The notes under the pieces were generated by a model. It was not told the DNA's origin, did not search any database, and saw only the letters and a list, made by a program, of their open reading frames with translations. A program made the position numbers and the translations under genes. 64,000 nt of DNA from Thermothielavioides terrestris NRRL 8126 (Eukaryota > Ascomycota > Sordariomycetes > Sordariales > Chaetomiaceae), in assembly GCF_000226115.1 (NCBI RefSeq), contig NC_016462.1:2170001-2234000 (forward strand), given 5' to 3'. Of the stretch, positions 38,901 through 49,792 are shown one piece after another. The first letter of the stretch is position 1; each line of letters starts with the position of its first letter.

Positions 38901-39962
38901 GACCGCTCCAGGCAATGGGCCGGCACGGCCTGCCCATCGACGAGCATGAAAGAGGACTTATAGGTACAGCTTCCAAGAGCCTCAAGCCCTGGATTGTGCG
39001 ACCTTCGGCTCTCACCTACGTGGCGCCGGCCGTGTCACAACGCCGAGACTTGGGACCAATAATTCCGCCTTCGACACCAGCGCTCCACAGCGCAGGGAAC
39101 CGTTCCTAAACGGCCTGTCAAACGCTCGTCTCTCTTTGCTGCGTTGCAACGAGAACCAGACCCGGAAGCGCGCCGGAGATTCCCATTCGTCTTCCTGGGA
39201 TCAGAACTCTTCGCCAAGGACTCTTGGGACACCATTCTGACCGTGCGTGTTCGTTACCTTTGAAAATCGAATGACATGCAAGGCGGTCGCTTCACTTGCG
39301 GGGGAGCCTTGCGCATCAGTTGCCGTCCCATGTCCGCACGGAATTTGCTCACATGGGAAGCATCATCGTCCACGACGACCATATCGTGATCCCTCCTTGC
39401 GGCCGGCCCAAGAGAAACGGTTTTGGTGCCTGCCCTCCGGCTGCTGTACCCTGATGCCCAGGCTTGCACGCCGTAGAAAGCAGGAACTTGGTGGTGGTGA
39501 GTTCGGTTTTGTTTGGGACTGCACATGCGATTTGCGGGACTCTGTCAATGAGAAGTGGCGCGTCCGCGGGAACTACCCTACATTCTACCTAGTGAGGCAA
39601 CCGGGTCCCCTGCCCTCCCTGGTCTGGTTTCGATGGCCGGCCGGCATATGTCACCAGGAGCCGAGGCCGGGAGATCAATGCAGCTCGGCGCACGCCTTGA
39701 CCCTCGAGGACCCTGGCCATCTTGTGTATAAAGCAACATGCTGCCACCCTCGTAGTCTAGCCTCTCTGCGGCTTTTGCAGCGCTTCAGGCGTCCATGACA
39801 CGCGTCGCCAAAAGGGTGTAAGAGACGCCAGCCGCCTTCCTGTTTCGGCCGCTCGACTGTCAGCGGACAGTCGACAGTTCAGTCCATCTTATCGACCTCT
39901 TCCCTTCGCTCCTCGCCAACTCCTCAGTTATAACCAGGGCGATTGCCACACAAAACTCCGTC
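35913..39962. other. 4-kb gene-free tract
   Basis: No open frame here shows a domain or spliceable family signature. Notable items: TACCTAGGTA palindromes at 36163-36172 and 36241-36250, a CCATG microsatellite-like stretch at 36533-36570, a T run at 36500-36512, TACTCCGTAC at 36708-36717, and TACGGAGTA at 38404-38412. The last 120 bp is the promoter of the small gene. Confidence 0.55.
39854..39873. repeat. Perfect 8-bp stem hairpin
   Basis: CGACTGTC (39854-39861), loop AGCG, GACAGTCG (39866-39873), 90 bp upstream of the small gene's start. A further GACAGTTCAGTC follows at once, so the motif is partly reiterated. It could be a binding site or lie in the 5' UTR. Confidence 0.55.
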
Positions 39963-40459
39963 ATGTCGGGCACCGGAGGTTTCTACAAGTACCGCTGCAA
40001 GTACTTCTACACGCACAACTGCCCCAACTGGGTGTACTGCAACGGCCACGCCTGTGCAATGTGCCTAGTAAGTCACGGTCACCTACCACCACCGATCGCC
40101 CGTCGCTTCACCGAAGCCTACTAACGCCCATTCCGCAGGCCGAAGGTCGCGAAGCGGCAGACACCGAGCCCGCGGCGTCTGCTCATGCACAGGGGCCATC
40201 AGCATGGCAGCGCCCACACCAGCACCAGCAACACCCACCGACCTTGGCCGAGATATGCGTCCCGCAGGCCATTCACGGCACCCTGTGCTACACTATCATG
40301 GAGATCATTCCAACCGACGACTCCTCCCCCGGCGCGTACTGGGTCCTGAGGCAGAAAGCCATGGAACCACGGGCGCTTCCATACAGCAACATAACCACCA
40401 GCGACACCCCGCGGCCGGTCATGGCGGCTGCGGCGATGCCCATGCAGATGACCTATTGA
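39963..40459 (+). CDS. Small Cys/aromatic-rich conserved fungal protein
   Basis: Two exons, 39963-40067 (35 codons) and 40139-40459 (106 codons plus stop), give 141 residues. The 71-nt intron has GTAAGT, a CTACTAAC branch site and CCGCAG. Exon 1 encodes a dense block, GFYKYRCKYFYTHNCPNW then VYCNGHACAMCL, with five Cys, two His and seven aromatic residues in 35 positions. That suggests a small metal-binding or disulfide fold. Exon 2 is polar, then has IHGTLCYTIMEIIPTDDSSPGAYWVLRQK, and ends in a Met/Ala tail. I believe similar N-terminal blocks occur in predicted proteins of other Sordariomycetes, but I know no function. There is no signal peptide. It is isolated between two large gene-free tracts. 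Confidence 0.72.
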
Positions 40460-43400
40460 TGGCGATCACAGCAGCCCGGATGGAGATGGACGGACGACAG
40501 GCCCCGGCTGGCTCGGCACGTGCATGACCTTTGCCATGAGTTTGAGACGCAGCGCTGCATTTTTCTTGTTTTGGGCACGATACGGATACCTCGGGCGAAC
40601 CCAGTCTCATTTCGTCTTTTTTTCCTTGTTCTACTCTCCGCTATCCCTCCCCCGGAACCAGTCCGCTTCAGCTTGGGAGGGGGCAGCATACACTGTACAC
40701 GGCCTGGCAGGAAAAAGTCTGGGACGCGCAAGATTGATACCACACGTTGGCGGGTTGGGTTGATGGTACCTTTTTGGGTGGGGGTGCTAATCTGCAGGCC
40801 GGACGGACAGGGGGGTGGTTTGGTTACACGGCGTTGCTCCCTGCGGGTTCGTGGCACAGTGTTTTGAGGGGACTGGGTTATTATTGGGCACTGTCACTAT
40901 CGAATTACACACCAGAATATCCACGAGTGTGAGTAAGGTACCCAGGTACCGTAGTTATCATAGGCACTGGGTAGAATGATCGGATCATCGACGCCGAGAG
41001 ACGCATCAGGAGTTTGTTGAAAAGTAAAATTGTGACGACTTGGGCACCCTGATCTGTGCGCAGGCCGCGTAACGACGTTATCGGGAAAACTCATCCCTGG
41101 AAAGCTGCCCCAGGATGGTAGAAAATGCCTGGCCCCTGAAGCTCGAGCATCCGCGACGCAGCGTCTTGCCGGCCACGACAGGCAGGCATCGGACTAAATT
41201 TGCTGCTGTCACGATCCCTTGCTGCCCAGTTACGGCTCAGCATCTCATTGCTTCGCGAATCAAACAGACAGCTTCGTTCCACACTCGGGCACTTCAACTT
41301 GTTGATGCAGCCTCCGTTGGCTCCGATTAGCGGGCGGCCCCGCCTTTCAGGCCGGTCTGGACGCGACTCCCACACGCGCCGCCCCCAGAGCCCTTGCTGC
41401 CGCTTCCCCGTGGGATACAGTGAGGGGTTTCGACGGGATTTAGGCGAGCTAACGCATTGTATCCATACGAATAGGTAGGCGGCAAGCACCTCATCCTGTC
41501 ATGACCCAAATTCATCAATCCTCGAGCAACCCGCCGATTTTCACACCCAAATTCGGTAAAGCAAGTCGATGCAATGCTACCACCCTCCCCAGAAGCATGC
41601 ATCCACCGACAGATTGTGCGCCAAGTCGCTTCTACACTAGCGAAATCATGTCTTACTACACTACTAGTGTACTACATCGGTACCTTATCTGACCGATCGA
41701 GCTGCAAGATGCGTCTCAGTCGGAGGTAGGCCCGCGGGGGGCCCTTGGGGCCGCTTCACCTTCCCAGTGTCCAGTACGGAATACATACCTCAGCTACCTA
41801 CACTACCTAAATACGCGGGAACCGAACGAGCGAGCTTTCAACCAACCCACCGCTATCGTCAAAAAACGATAACTACTGCGCGGTAACTGTTCCGCGGTGG
41901 CTCATAGCAACGACCCACTGCTCCGTGCGCGAGATTCTCCGGTTGGAACCTCTCCGGTCAATGCGCCCGGAGCCTCCGACACTAGTGTGAGGACCATCTC
42001 AGAAAGGAACGGAGCCATCGACGCGACCGCGACCAACATGCTTCCCAATTGTGGTAAGGTACGGTGTACTCCGTACACTACGCGAGTGTATTCCGGCCAT
42101 TACGCGTCAACAGGACAGAATTACCCGGGTGTCGGCTGGTGGGGGTCATGGTCGCTGTCAGGTAATGTGTATACATTAAGGGTACCCTCCCTTTCGATAG
42201 GTAGGAATGCAACATCCGCTCGTGTTGACGTCCTACATAGCGCGCAGGGAATTATCAGCAAATCACTGTAACATTACTGTGTAGTCGCGCGCTGGATCAG
42301 TGGGTTTCTGGTTTCCAGAGGAGAACAACGTTGGACACGACTCTCAGATCTCGCGAACCATGCTGGCCCCACTCAATCTTCTCGAAGCCGGGCGGCGGCA
42401 GGGTTCGGGATGGCCCGGCCGTGCCGAAATCGTTCGAGATCTGCGCTAGCGTTGGCGAGGCGACTAGCGCAACGGCTGGGGATCCACATTGAGCAGGGCA
42501 ATCTCCACCAGCAAAGAAAGCACCGAGGCACGGTCGATGAGGCAGAATTGGGGCGAAAAGGATCAAAGAGAAATGAAGAAGAGAGAAATGGAACCAAAAT
42601 AGTTCGATCTCGATCGAGTTCAGGAGAGAGCAGATAGGAGGCATCGATAACATCATCAGCCTGGGCCCTCGCTCCGGAATTGCAACCCACCTCCCGCCAT
42701 CACATCACCAAGCACGCCCCACTACGCACGGAACGAGAGCCGAAGCGAGAATCCGGGTCCCGTACGCCCTTCTGGAACATCAAGGCCAACCCAGCCAAGA
42801 TAACCGGGAGCGCACTTCTGGAATCCGGCAGGCAGATAGATAACCAGAAACAGCAATCCCTCCTCGTCCGCTAACAGTCGACAGCCAAGTGGAGCGAAAC
42901 GAAACACCCCCCTATGCGGGCACTGGATTAATCCTACTGTATGAGGGTAACTAGTGTAAACGATACTTGTCGAGCCTCTTGTAGACGGCATCGTACGATT
43001 CTGCGTACACACTCGTTCCCACATCATGCGTCGCTAATCCGCCTTGGCGCGAGCCCGGTTTCGAATAGCCGCATCCTCTCCCGAAACAGGTTGTTCTCCC
43101 TGCCTCCGTACACGACTGTCACCACTGTCGTGCAACTGTGCAATAAAACTCCGGAAAGCCCTACACTACTGTGGTGCCGCCCAAGCCGGCCGAGCAGTTT
43201 TGGCTCTGATCGCCCTGCTGCCGTAGTTAAACCTGAAACATTGAATACTGTGTAAATCTGGCGCTCTCCGTGCTGGAAACACTTTGCCAAGACGGTTTGT
43301 TGACTCTATCTACACTAGTGGAGCGAAAAAAAAAAAAAAAAAAAGCCAAGAAGCAGCAAAAACATACAACACCAGGGATTCGCTGGTCGTCACCGACCCA

Positions 43401-46229
43401 ACTACTAATCTGGCTCTCACAAGCTTGTCTAGGGGAGAGCGGACGGGATCCCGAATATTCTTGTGGATATGGTCGTATGTGACAATTGCGCAGCCGGATT
43501 TGAGCTTATCTTGGGAAGATCCTGGGAGAGCGACGATGCTGGGAGACTGCCTTCGCCGAAGCCCAAGGACAGGTCTCCCGTGGCTCTCAAGTGAGATGGG
43601 TGAGAGATGAGGTATTTTCCATTATTTATCGAAACCAGGTTCAGGCGTGAGAGTCCGAACGCAGCAAGGCACTGTCGGGCAGTTACACATCAGGGTGTAA
43701 ACACACTACAATGCGGTGGGAGTCTGCCATGAACGGCGCTTGTTGAAATGAATTGTAAAACATCAATGATGAGTAGGCAGTGCGGTGAATGCGGTGAACG
43801 CCCGTGTACGGGCATATTGAAGGGCTGGTCTCGCTTTCGGGGGTAGACTCACCTTGCTGCGTCGCCGTCTGCCACGGACAATGGCCCGTTCTGTCCTATT
43901 GACAGTCAGTACCACACACATCAACTCAAAGGCGAATCAGAGGGCACTTATCCTCCAAAATGAGGGGTTGTCTTCCCGCCATTTCTGGAGAGAAGACAAC
44001 CAGGACCGCCCCCAAGGGCCCGTCCTTTTCCAACCAGCCGGCATCGAACAACAAAGCGCTCCCTGGAGAGCTCCGACTCTGGAGAGCCGAAGGAGACAGA
44101 ATCCGAGCGCCAGACAAGCACAAAGCTTTGACTCCAACTCGAGATGGGTCCCGGACCCGGATCCGTCTCCACCTGCCGCCTTCATCAGGAGAACCCAGGT
44201 TGACGCATTGTTCCTCAATCAGCCAACTAAGTCCCAACCCCCAACCCCCCACAGAGTGTCAGGATCCTCCGCAACGCCCAACCTTTAAGCAGAAGCCGAC
44301 CGTCATTGATGCAGATCTCGTCAAACTCGGCAGCCAGCGGTGCACTTCCCCGTGCCGAGACGCCGAGCCAGCCACTGCTCTCCGTGTGTGTCGCACTGCC
44401 AACTGGGACTAGTTTTTGATTCCTCTCCACTGCCGACCGCCGAGTAGGCGGAGCCGACCAAGGAGGGCGGTACCGCACGGACAAAAGACGTCCTCAAAAA
44501 CCGCGCTGTCATCTCCAGCCGAAAATCGTTCTTTCAGACCCGGCGGAGGGAGGGAGTGCTCGGCACCCGAAGGCACAGCGAGACACGGGGTGTTTTGGTC
44601 GTCTTGTCGGACGTAGGACGGACGCCTACGAGGACAAGTTAATGCGCCTGGTCGGACCTCATGGTTTCATGACGCGTGGGCATGGTGCCGCAGCGCGGTC
44701 CATGGGGGTCGGCGGAGCCGCGAGGCGGTTGGATACGCATGCAAGAAGAGACGGAAATCGAGGGTACCGAGAACGTGACAGCACGGCGTGGTGGACATCA
44801 TCCTTCGACATTTCCGCGTGGAGTCGAACAGCCCTCGCTCACCGAAGTGATTCCTGCGAGGTGAGCTGCAGACAATGTGGTGAAATGTACTGGATGATCG
44901 TGTGGAGCCAGATGCTGCGCTCTCCCTCTCATTCCGGAAGCTGGGACTGCAAGCAGGAGCCAGCCCATGGGAGCATGCAAGCAGACAAGCTGCCCGGAGG
45001 TATCCGCCGACACTCGGTCGTCCAGCCAACACCGCCACAGGCAATCCGCATTGACCAGAGTACTAGTTCCAGTGTCCGATTCCCGACGAGCGGCCTCGGG
45101 CCAGAGGCGCTTACCGTGTGGACTCATGGGAAGGGACGGTCGCCCACCGAGCCGGTGACTGGAGCCCATCCCGCCGGTCCGCCCACGTCCTCGCCGGAGC
45201 AGTGCCACACCACTTTTCAGCGGCCAGTGGCGACGTACCCCTCGAAAGACGCGAGCATAGAAGGCGGTCCGAACGACTATAGGAGCGCAAGACTTTTCAG
45301 AACCAAAGGTATACTTAGGGTTAAGTTCCGAGACCAATTCGCCCCGCGGGACTGGCTTGCCCGGCGGACAAGAACTGAACCGCAGTAATCCAGGCGCGGC
45401 AGGCTTGAGAGGCACCCGATACGGGATCGAAGCTGCGACGTACTGCGGGTGTCCAGACACCGGCGGGGCGGTCGCGATGACATTCCTTGCGGAAAATTGG
45501 AATCGGAGAACTGTGGGGGAGGCGCCGTGCGTGTGAGCGAAAGAGTGGAAGCTGGAACGGCGCGGGTCGACGACGGGAAGGCGACTGCTGGCTTGCACAG
45601 TGCGATATAGATTGACGAGAAATGCCTCTCGGGTGGGTTCCAGAGGTTTGGCGTGCCTTGGATCGAGACGGTTCCAAGATGGACGCTGTGCGGGCAACTT
45701 CCGGGGGTTTGGGAACTTGAGATGTTTGGATGTTGCAGGCTGCGGGTTGCAGCGAGCGACGCGTCTGTTGCAAGTCCGACGCGTCGGGGCTGCCAAGATC
45801 AGACCGACCCACAGCACATGCCCCACACGGCTTGTGACAGCGGGACGGCAGGCACACCGCCCCATGGGCGGCCCAGCCTACCACGTCATCATTCCCACTC
45901 AAACGGCCAGGTTGCCGGACATGTGATTCGACTCTTTCTCGCCGTGTCTCGGGCAATGCCTCGACTGCTTGTTCCGCAGCCGGTTGTTTTCTGATTCAAC
46001 TCAATCACAAAAGAACCCCGATGTTGCCAAGCATACCTCGGTAGTTGACAGGCGCTGAGTCGCTCGCTGCCAACGCCTTCAGTTAATCTTCTTTGTCTTT
46101 CCCTATCGGGTAGTGACCGGTGGTAGTGACCGGTGTATCCTGCCGGCACCTTCATCAGCGCCCCTTTCCCGCTTGCACACCCAAAATCAGCGTCTTTAAC
46201 CGCTCCTTGCAGGGGCATCACCACCCGCC
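40460..46229. other. 5.8-kb gene-free tract
   Basis: No gene is supported. The longest open frame (44798-45865, minus) lacks any family feature. The region carries an A run of 19 (43326-43344), TACTCCGTAC at 42067-42076, several ACTAGTGT motifs (41655-41675, 41977-41990, 42950-42960) and GGTACC-rich palindromes near 40938. A 13-bp tandem repeat close to the DDHD gene start is listed separately. No long AT-rich, RIP-like block is apparent. Confidence 0.5.
46110..46135 (+). repeat. Two perfect tandem copies of a 13-mer
   Basis: GTAGTGACCGGTG occurs at 46110-46122 and again at 46123-46135, ending 95 bp before the DDHD phospholipase start codon. Each copy holds the palindrome ACCGGT. It could be a paired transcription-factor site; this is inferred from position. 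Confidence 0.6.
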
Positions 46230-49200
46230 ATGGCCACTCCCGACCCCACAACCAACCCAACCCCCGGGCACCATCACACCTTCAACCAAGCCTGCCGCCT
46301 CGCCCCCGTCCAAGAGCCACCACCCCCCAAAGGCCTCGAAGGCATCCCACCGATCCGCGCCCAGTTCTTCTACGCCTCGCACATCCCCATCGACGACCCG
46401 CTCTCGGCAGCCACCACTATCGTAGGCGGCGGCGGCGGCGTCGGCAGCGGCGCCGCCGCTGGTGGCGCCGACTCGAAGCTCTCCAAGCTGCCGCTGCGGC
46501 CCTTCTCCGCCGGCGACAACGCCGCGCTCGAGCGCGCCTGGCTCTCCCTCGCCTCGGACCGCGACCGCCGCAACCACGAGCTGGCCCGCCGCAACCGCAG
46601 CCCCAGCCCGGCGCTGTCGCGCGAGAACGCCGAGAAGCTGGCGGCGATCGTCGGCTTGCTTGCCGCGAAGCATCGCGAGAAGCACGAGCGCGAGGGGCAG
46701 GCTCCGCCTGGTGGGGTTGGGGCTGGGCCCGGGGGCGCCGTTGGGGCTGGGGGGACCGACGCCCCCGAGCCAGGCGGGGTGCCTGTTTGCTGTGCGGAGC
46801 TGCCGATTGATGCGTCGGCTGAGTTGAGGAGGGAGTTCTGTGCGGTCACGAGGCGGAGGCAGCAGAGCTTGGACCATGACCGGGTGCTGGCGGAGGTTAT
46901 GGCGCAGATGGCTAGGTTGAAGATGGAGGCCGAGGGGACAAAACCAGAGTCGGTGGTAGCGTTGGGGACGGGGACCAACCCCGCGGTTCAGGCTGTTGGG
47001 AGTGTGGGCTCCAGATCGTCGACGGCGTCCACTGAGGGTGCAGTGGCATCGAGTCTACCCGTGGGGAGCGCCATTCCGGCCAGGCCGCCAATGTTGGATG
47101 ATGGCATTTCCGGGAAGCCGTTTGTTCGGGTTGAGCCGACGTCGAGGTCGAACAGGACCTCTGGTACGGGCACTCCCGACGACAGGGCCGCCAAAACTGC
47201 GCTTCGCGAAAAGGCCAGAGGCGACAGTCGAGCGTCCACTCGTGGACGGCCTATCGCGGAACGGTTGGAGTGTTCGGCTGAGGTGCCCGTGGGGATTTCG
47301 AGGCTACACATGGTCTCGCTGCCCGTGCTGCAGATGAAGCCGATTTACTGGTCTCCGGTAAATGACATTGCCACCGTGCTGAGAGCCACTTGGTTCTACA
47401 GGTAAGAGCGCATTGCTGATACCGGGACTTCTTGGTTAACGAGCTCTAGAGACACTATGGTGCCCGTAGAACCCGGTGTCGCGAATCAGCTTGAAGCTGG
47501 CTATCGCGAGCTTCGGCCATGGACCGAAACCTGGGCCGATGAGCTCAGGTCTGCTCTCGACGTCGGTCCGCTTGGCGAAGAGAAGGTGGCCCATCGCCTC
47601 TGGCCAGAAGCGACGGACAAACGGTACAAGAGCAAAGATGGCTTCCCCGCCGAGCCGCCAATATCAGCTGATCCGTTTTGCGCTGCGAGGTGTTTCCGCG
47701 GGGAGGCCGCTGCTGAGGGAACTCTGGAACCCGTCCACCTGGAACAAGGCACGGCGCTGCCCCCTCCTGAGTCTAGGTTGTACGCCAGCTACTACGTCAT
47801 CTACAAGGACGGTTCGGCGGCCTTCCTCTTGAAACCCAGCCAAAAACCGTCCGCCTACTACGGCCGAAGACCTGTCTCCAAGATCATGAAGGGCGTGACG
47901 GTAGGATTACCTGTCGTCCGTGGATTTGACCGAGCTGGGTGGGAGCGGGTGCACGATAAGCGGGCGGCTTCGCGAGCGAAGGACGTGATAACGGGAACGC
48001 CAGCGCCGTCGCAGGCGCCGGCTGCCGGACAAGACGGGTGCCCGGGTTGTCAGCTAGAAAAAGACCGCGGACAAGTTACGGACCTGGTCCTCGTTGTCCA
48101 TGGGATTGGGCAAAAATTGTCTGAGCGAGTGGAGAGCTTTCACTTCACCCATGCCGTCAGCGCTTTCCGGAGAGCTGTCAATATCGAGCTCGAGAGCCCC
48201 ACTATCAAAGCTCTCCTCCGGCCAGGGCAGAATGGGATTATGGTCTTGCCCGTAAACTGGCGCCATCTTCTCAGCTTCGAGGAGGGTGGCACAAGCGACG
48301 AGGGAGACAAGGATGCCTACTCGCCGGAGGGCTTCACCCTGAAGGACATCGAGCCCCCCACGATCCCAGCGGTGCGCAGCATGATCTCCGACGTCATGTT
48401 CGACGTTCCCTTCTACATGTCCCGCCACAAGCCGAAGATGATAGCCGCGCTAGTTGGCGAGGCGAACCGCGTCTACCGGCTCTGGTGTCGCAACAACCCC
48501 GGCTTCGCCGAGAAAGGCCGCGTGCACCTCATCGCACACTCTCTGGGCAGCGCCATGGCCATTGAAGTCCTCTCGAAACAGCCCACGCGCGTCCCGCGCC
48601 CACTGGACCTCTCCAGCCCCTCCCCAGACAACCGCTTCTTCGAGTTTGACACCACCAACCTCTTCCTCCTCGGCAGCCCCGCAGGCTTCTTCCTCCTCCT
48701 CGAGCGCGGCAGCCTGCTCCCGCGCCGCGGCCGGCTCAAACCGGGCGCCGACGCCGCCGACACCGTCGCCAAGGACGTGGTCGGCGAGGTCGGCACGTTC
48801 GGCTGCATCGCCGTCGACAACATCTACAACATCCTCGCCAAGGAAGACCCCATCGCCTACCTGCTGAACGGCACGATCGACCCGGTCTACGCGGCCAGCC
48901 TAAAACCGGCCTACGTCCCGAGCACCAGCACGTCCTTCTTCAAGTCCGTCGGCGCCGCCGTGCGCGGCCTTACCGGCGCCGCGCCATCGTCATCCCTCAC
49001 CACCGCAGGCGACGGCGCCTCGCGCAGGCCGCCCGCCGTCGCCCGCCTGCCGTCGCAGCTCGAGCTGGAGGTGCACGACTTCTCGCGCGAGGAGATCGCC
49101 GAGAAGAAGGCGTTCCTGCTCAACGACAACGGCCAGGTCGACTACTTCCTGCGCTCCGGCGGCGGCCCGCTCGAGATCCAGTACTTGAACATGCTGAGCG

Positions 49201-49334
49201 CGCATACCAGCTACTGGACCAACCAGGACCTGGTCCGGCTGCTGTGTCTCGAGATCGGCCGGGTGCCCGGCCGGGAGCACGCGCTGGCGTCGATGAGGGC
49301 CGTGAAGGTTAAGGGCCGGTTTGTGGGGCACTAA
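46230..49334 (+). CDS. DDHD-domain phospholipase (PA-PLA1 family)
   Basis: Intracellular phosphatidic-acid-preferring phospholipase A1 family; the yeast relative is DDL1. Exon 1, 46230-47401, and exon 2, 47450-49334, are separated by a 48-nt intron and give 1018 residues. The first 390 residues hold a Gly-rich loop, an Arg-rich helix (SLASDRDRRNHELARRN) and the WWE-like start IYWSPVNDIATVLRATWFYR, which crosses the splice site. The lipase core has VLVVHGIGQKL, then the nucleophile motif HSLGS with Ser near 755. The DDHD domain spans about 790-1000: FDTTNLFLLGSPAGFF, YNILAKEDPIAYLLNG, and SAHTSYW, whose His completes the triad. All catalytic positions appear intact. No transmembrane segment; peripheral membrane by family. 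Confidence 0.92.
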
Positions 49335-49792
49335 GGAGTCAGGAGTCAGTAAAGTGCGGGTGAGTTTGGCGGGATGTGGGGTGAAGGTCATGAGTTCGCC
49401 TTTTTTTTTTTTTTTTTTTTCTGGCGGTTGGCGTTTGGCATTGGGTAGCATGGCGTCGTGTGTTTACGGATCATGACGTTGGCGGCCTTAGATTGGAATG
49501 GTGTCAACTGGGCTGGCGATTGCTCTGGGCACTTATTGATCAGGGGAGTGTGTGGGCCACTCTGGCTGTCGGCGTTTCACCTACAAAGATACCCATGGGG
49601 ATAGAGTGTTAATCACAGTCATAGCTCTAGACTGTACTACTTCCATTATCAATTTATGTCGAAGTGACTGGGCAGCTGAGGCTCGAAATTGCTCGATCAA
49701 CACATGAACTCCTCGTTCCCGCACCCTCGCCACTCCAGACTGTCGGCCTAGCGGCATTATCCCCTATGTCAAGATCCGATGCTCCGCGGCTA
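49335..49792. other. Convergent spacer DDHD / RAD3
   Basis: 458 bp with a T run of about 22 at 49400-49421 shortly after the DDHD stop, likely in its 3' UTR. No gene. Confidence 0.6.

Noticed and set aside
44798..45865. 355-codon minus-strand open frame in the gene-free tract
   Set aside because: Composition is Arg/Pro/Ser-rich like GC-rich non-coding frames; no domain, and competing frames of similar length on the other strand.
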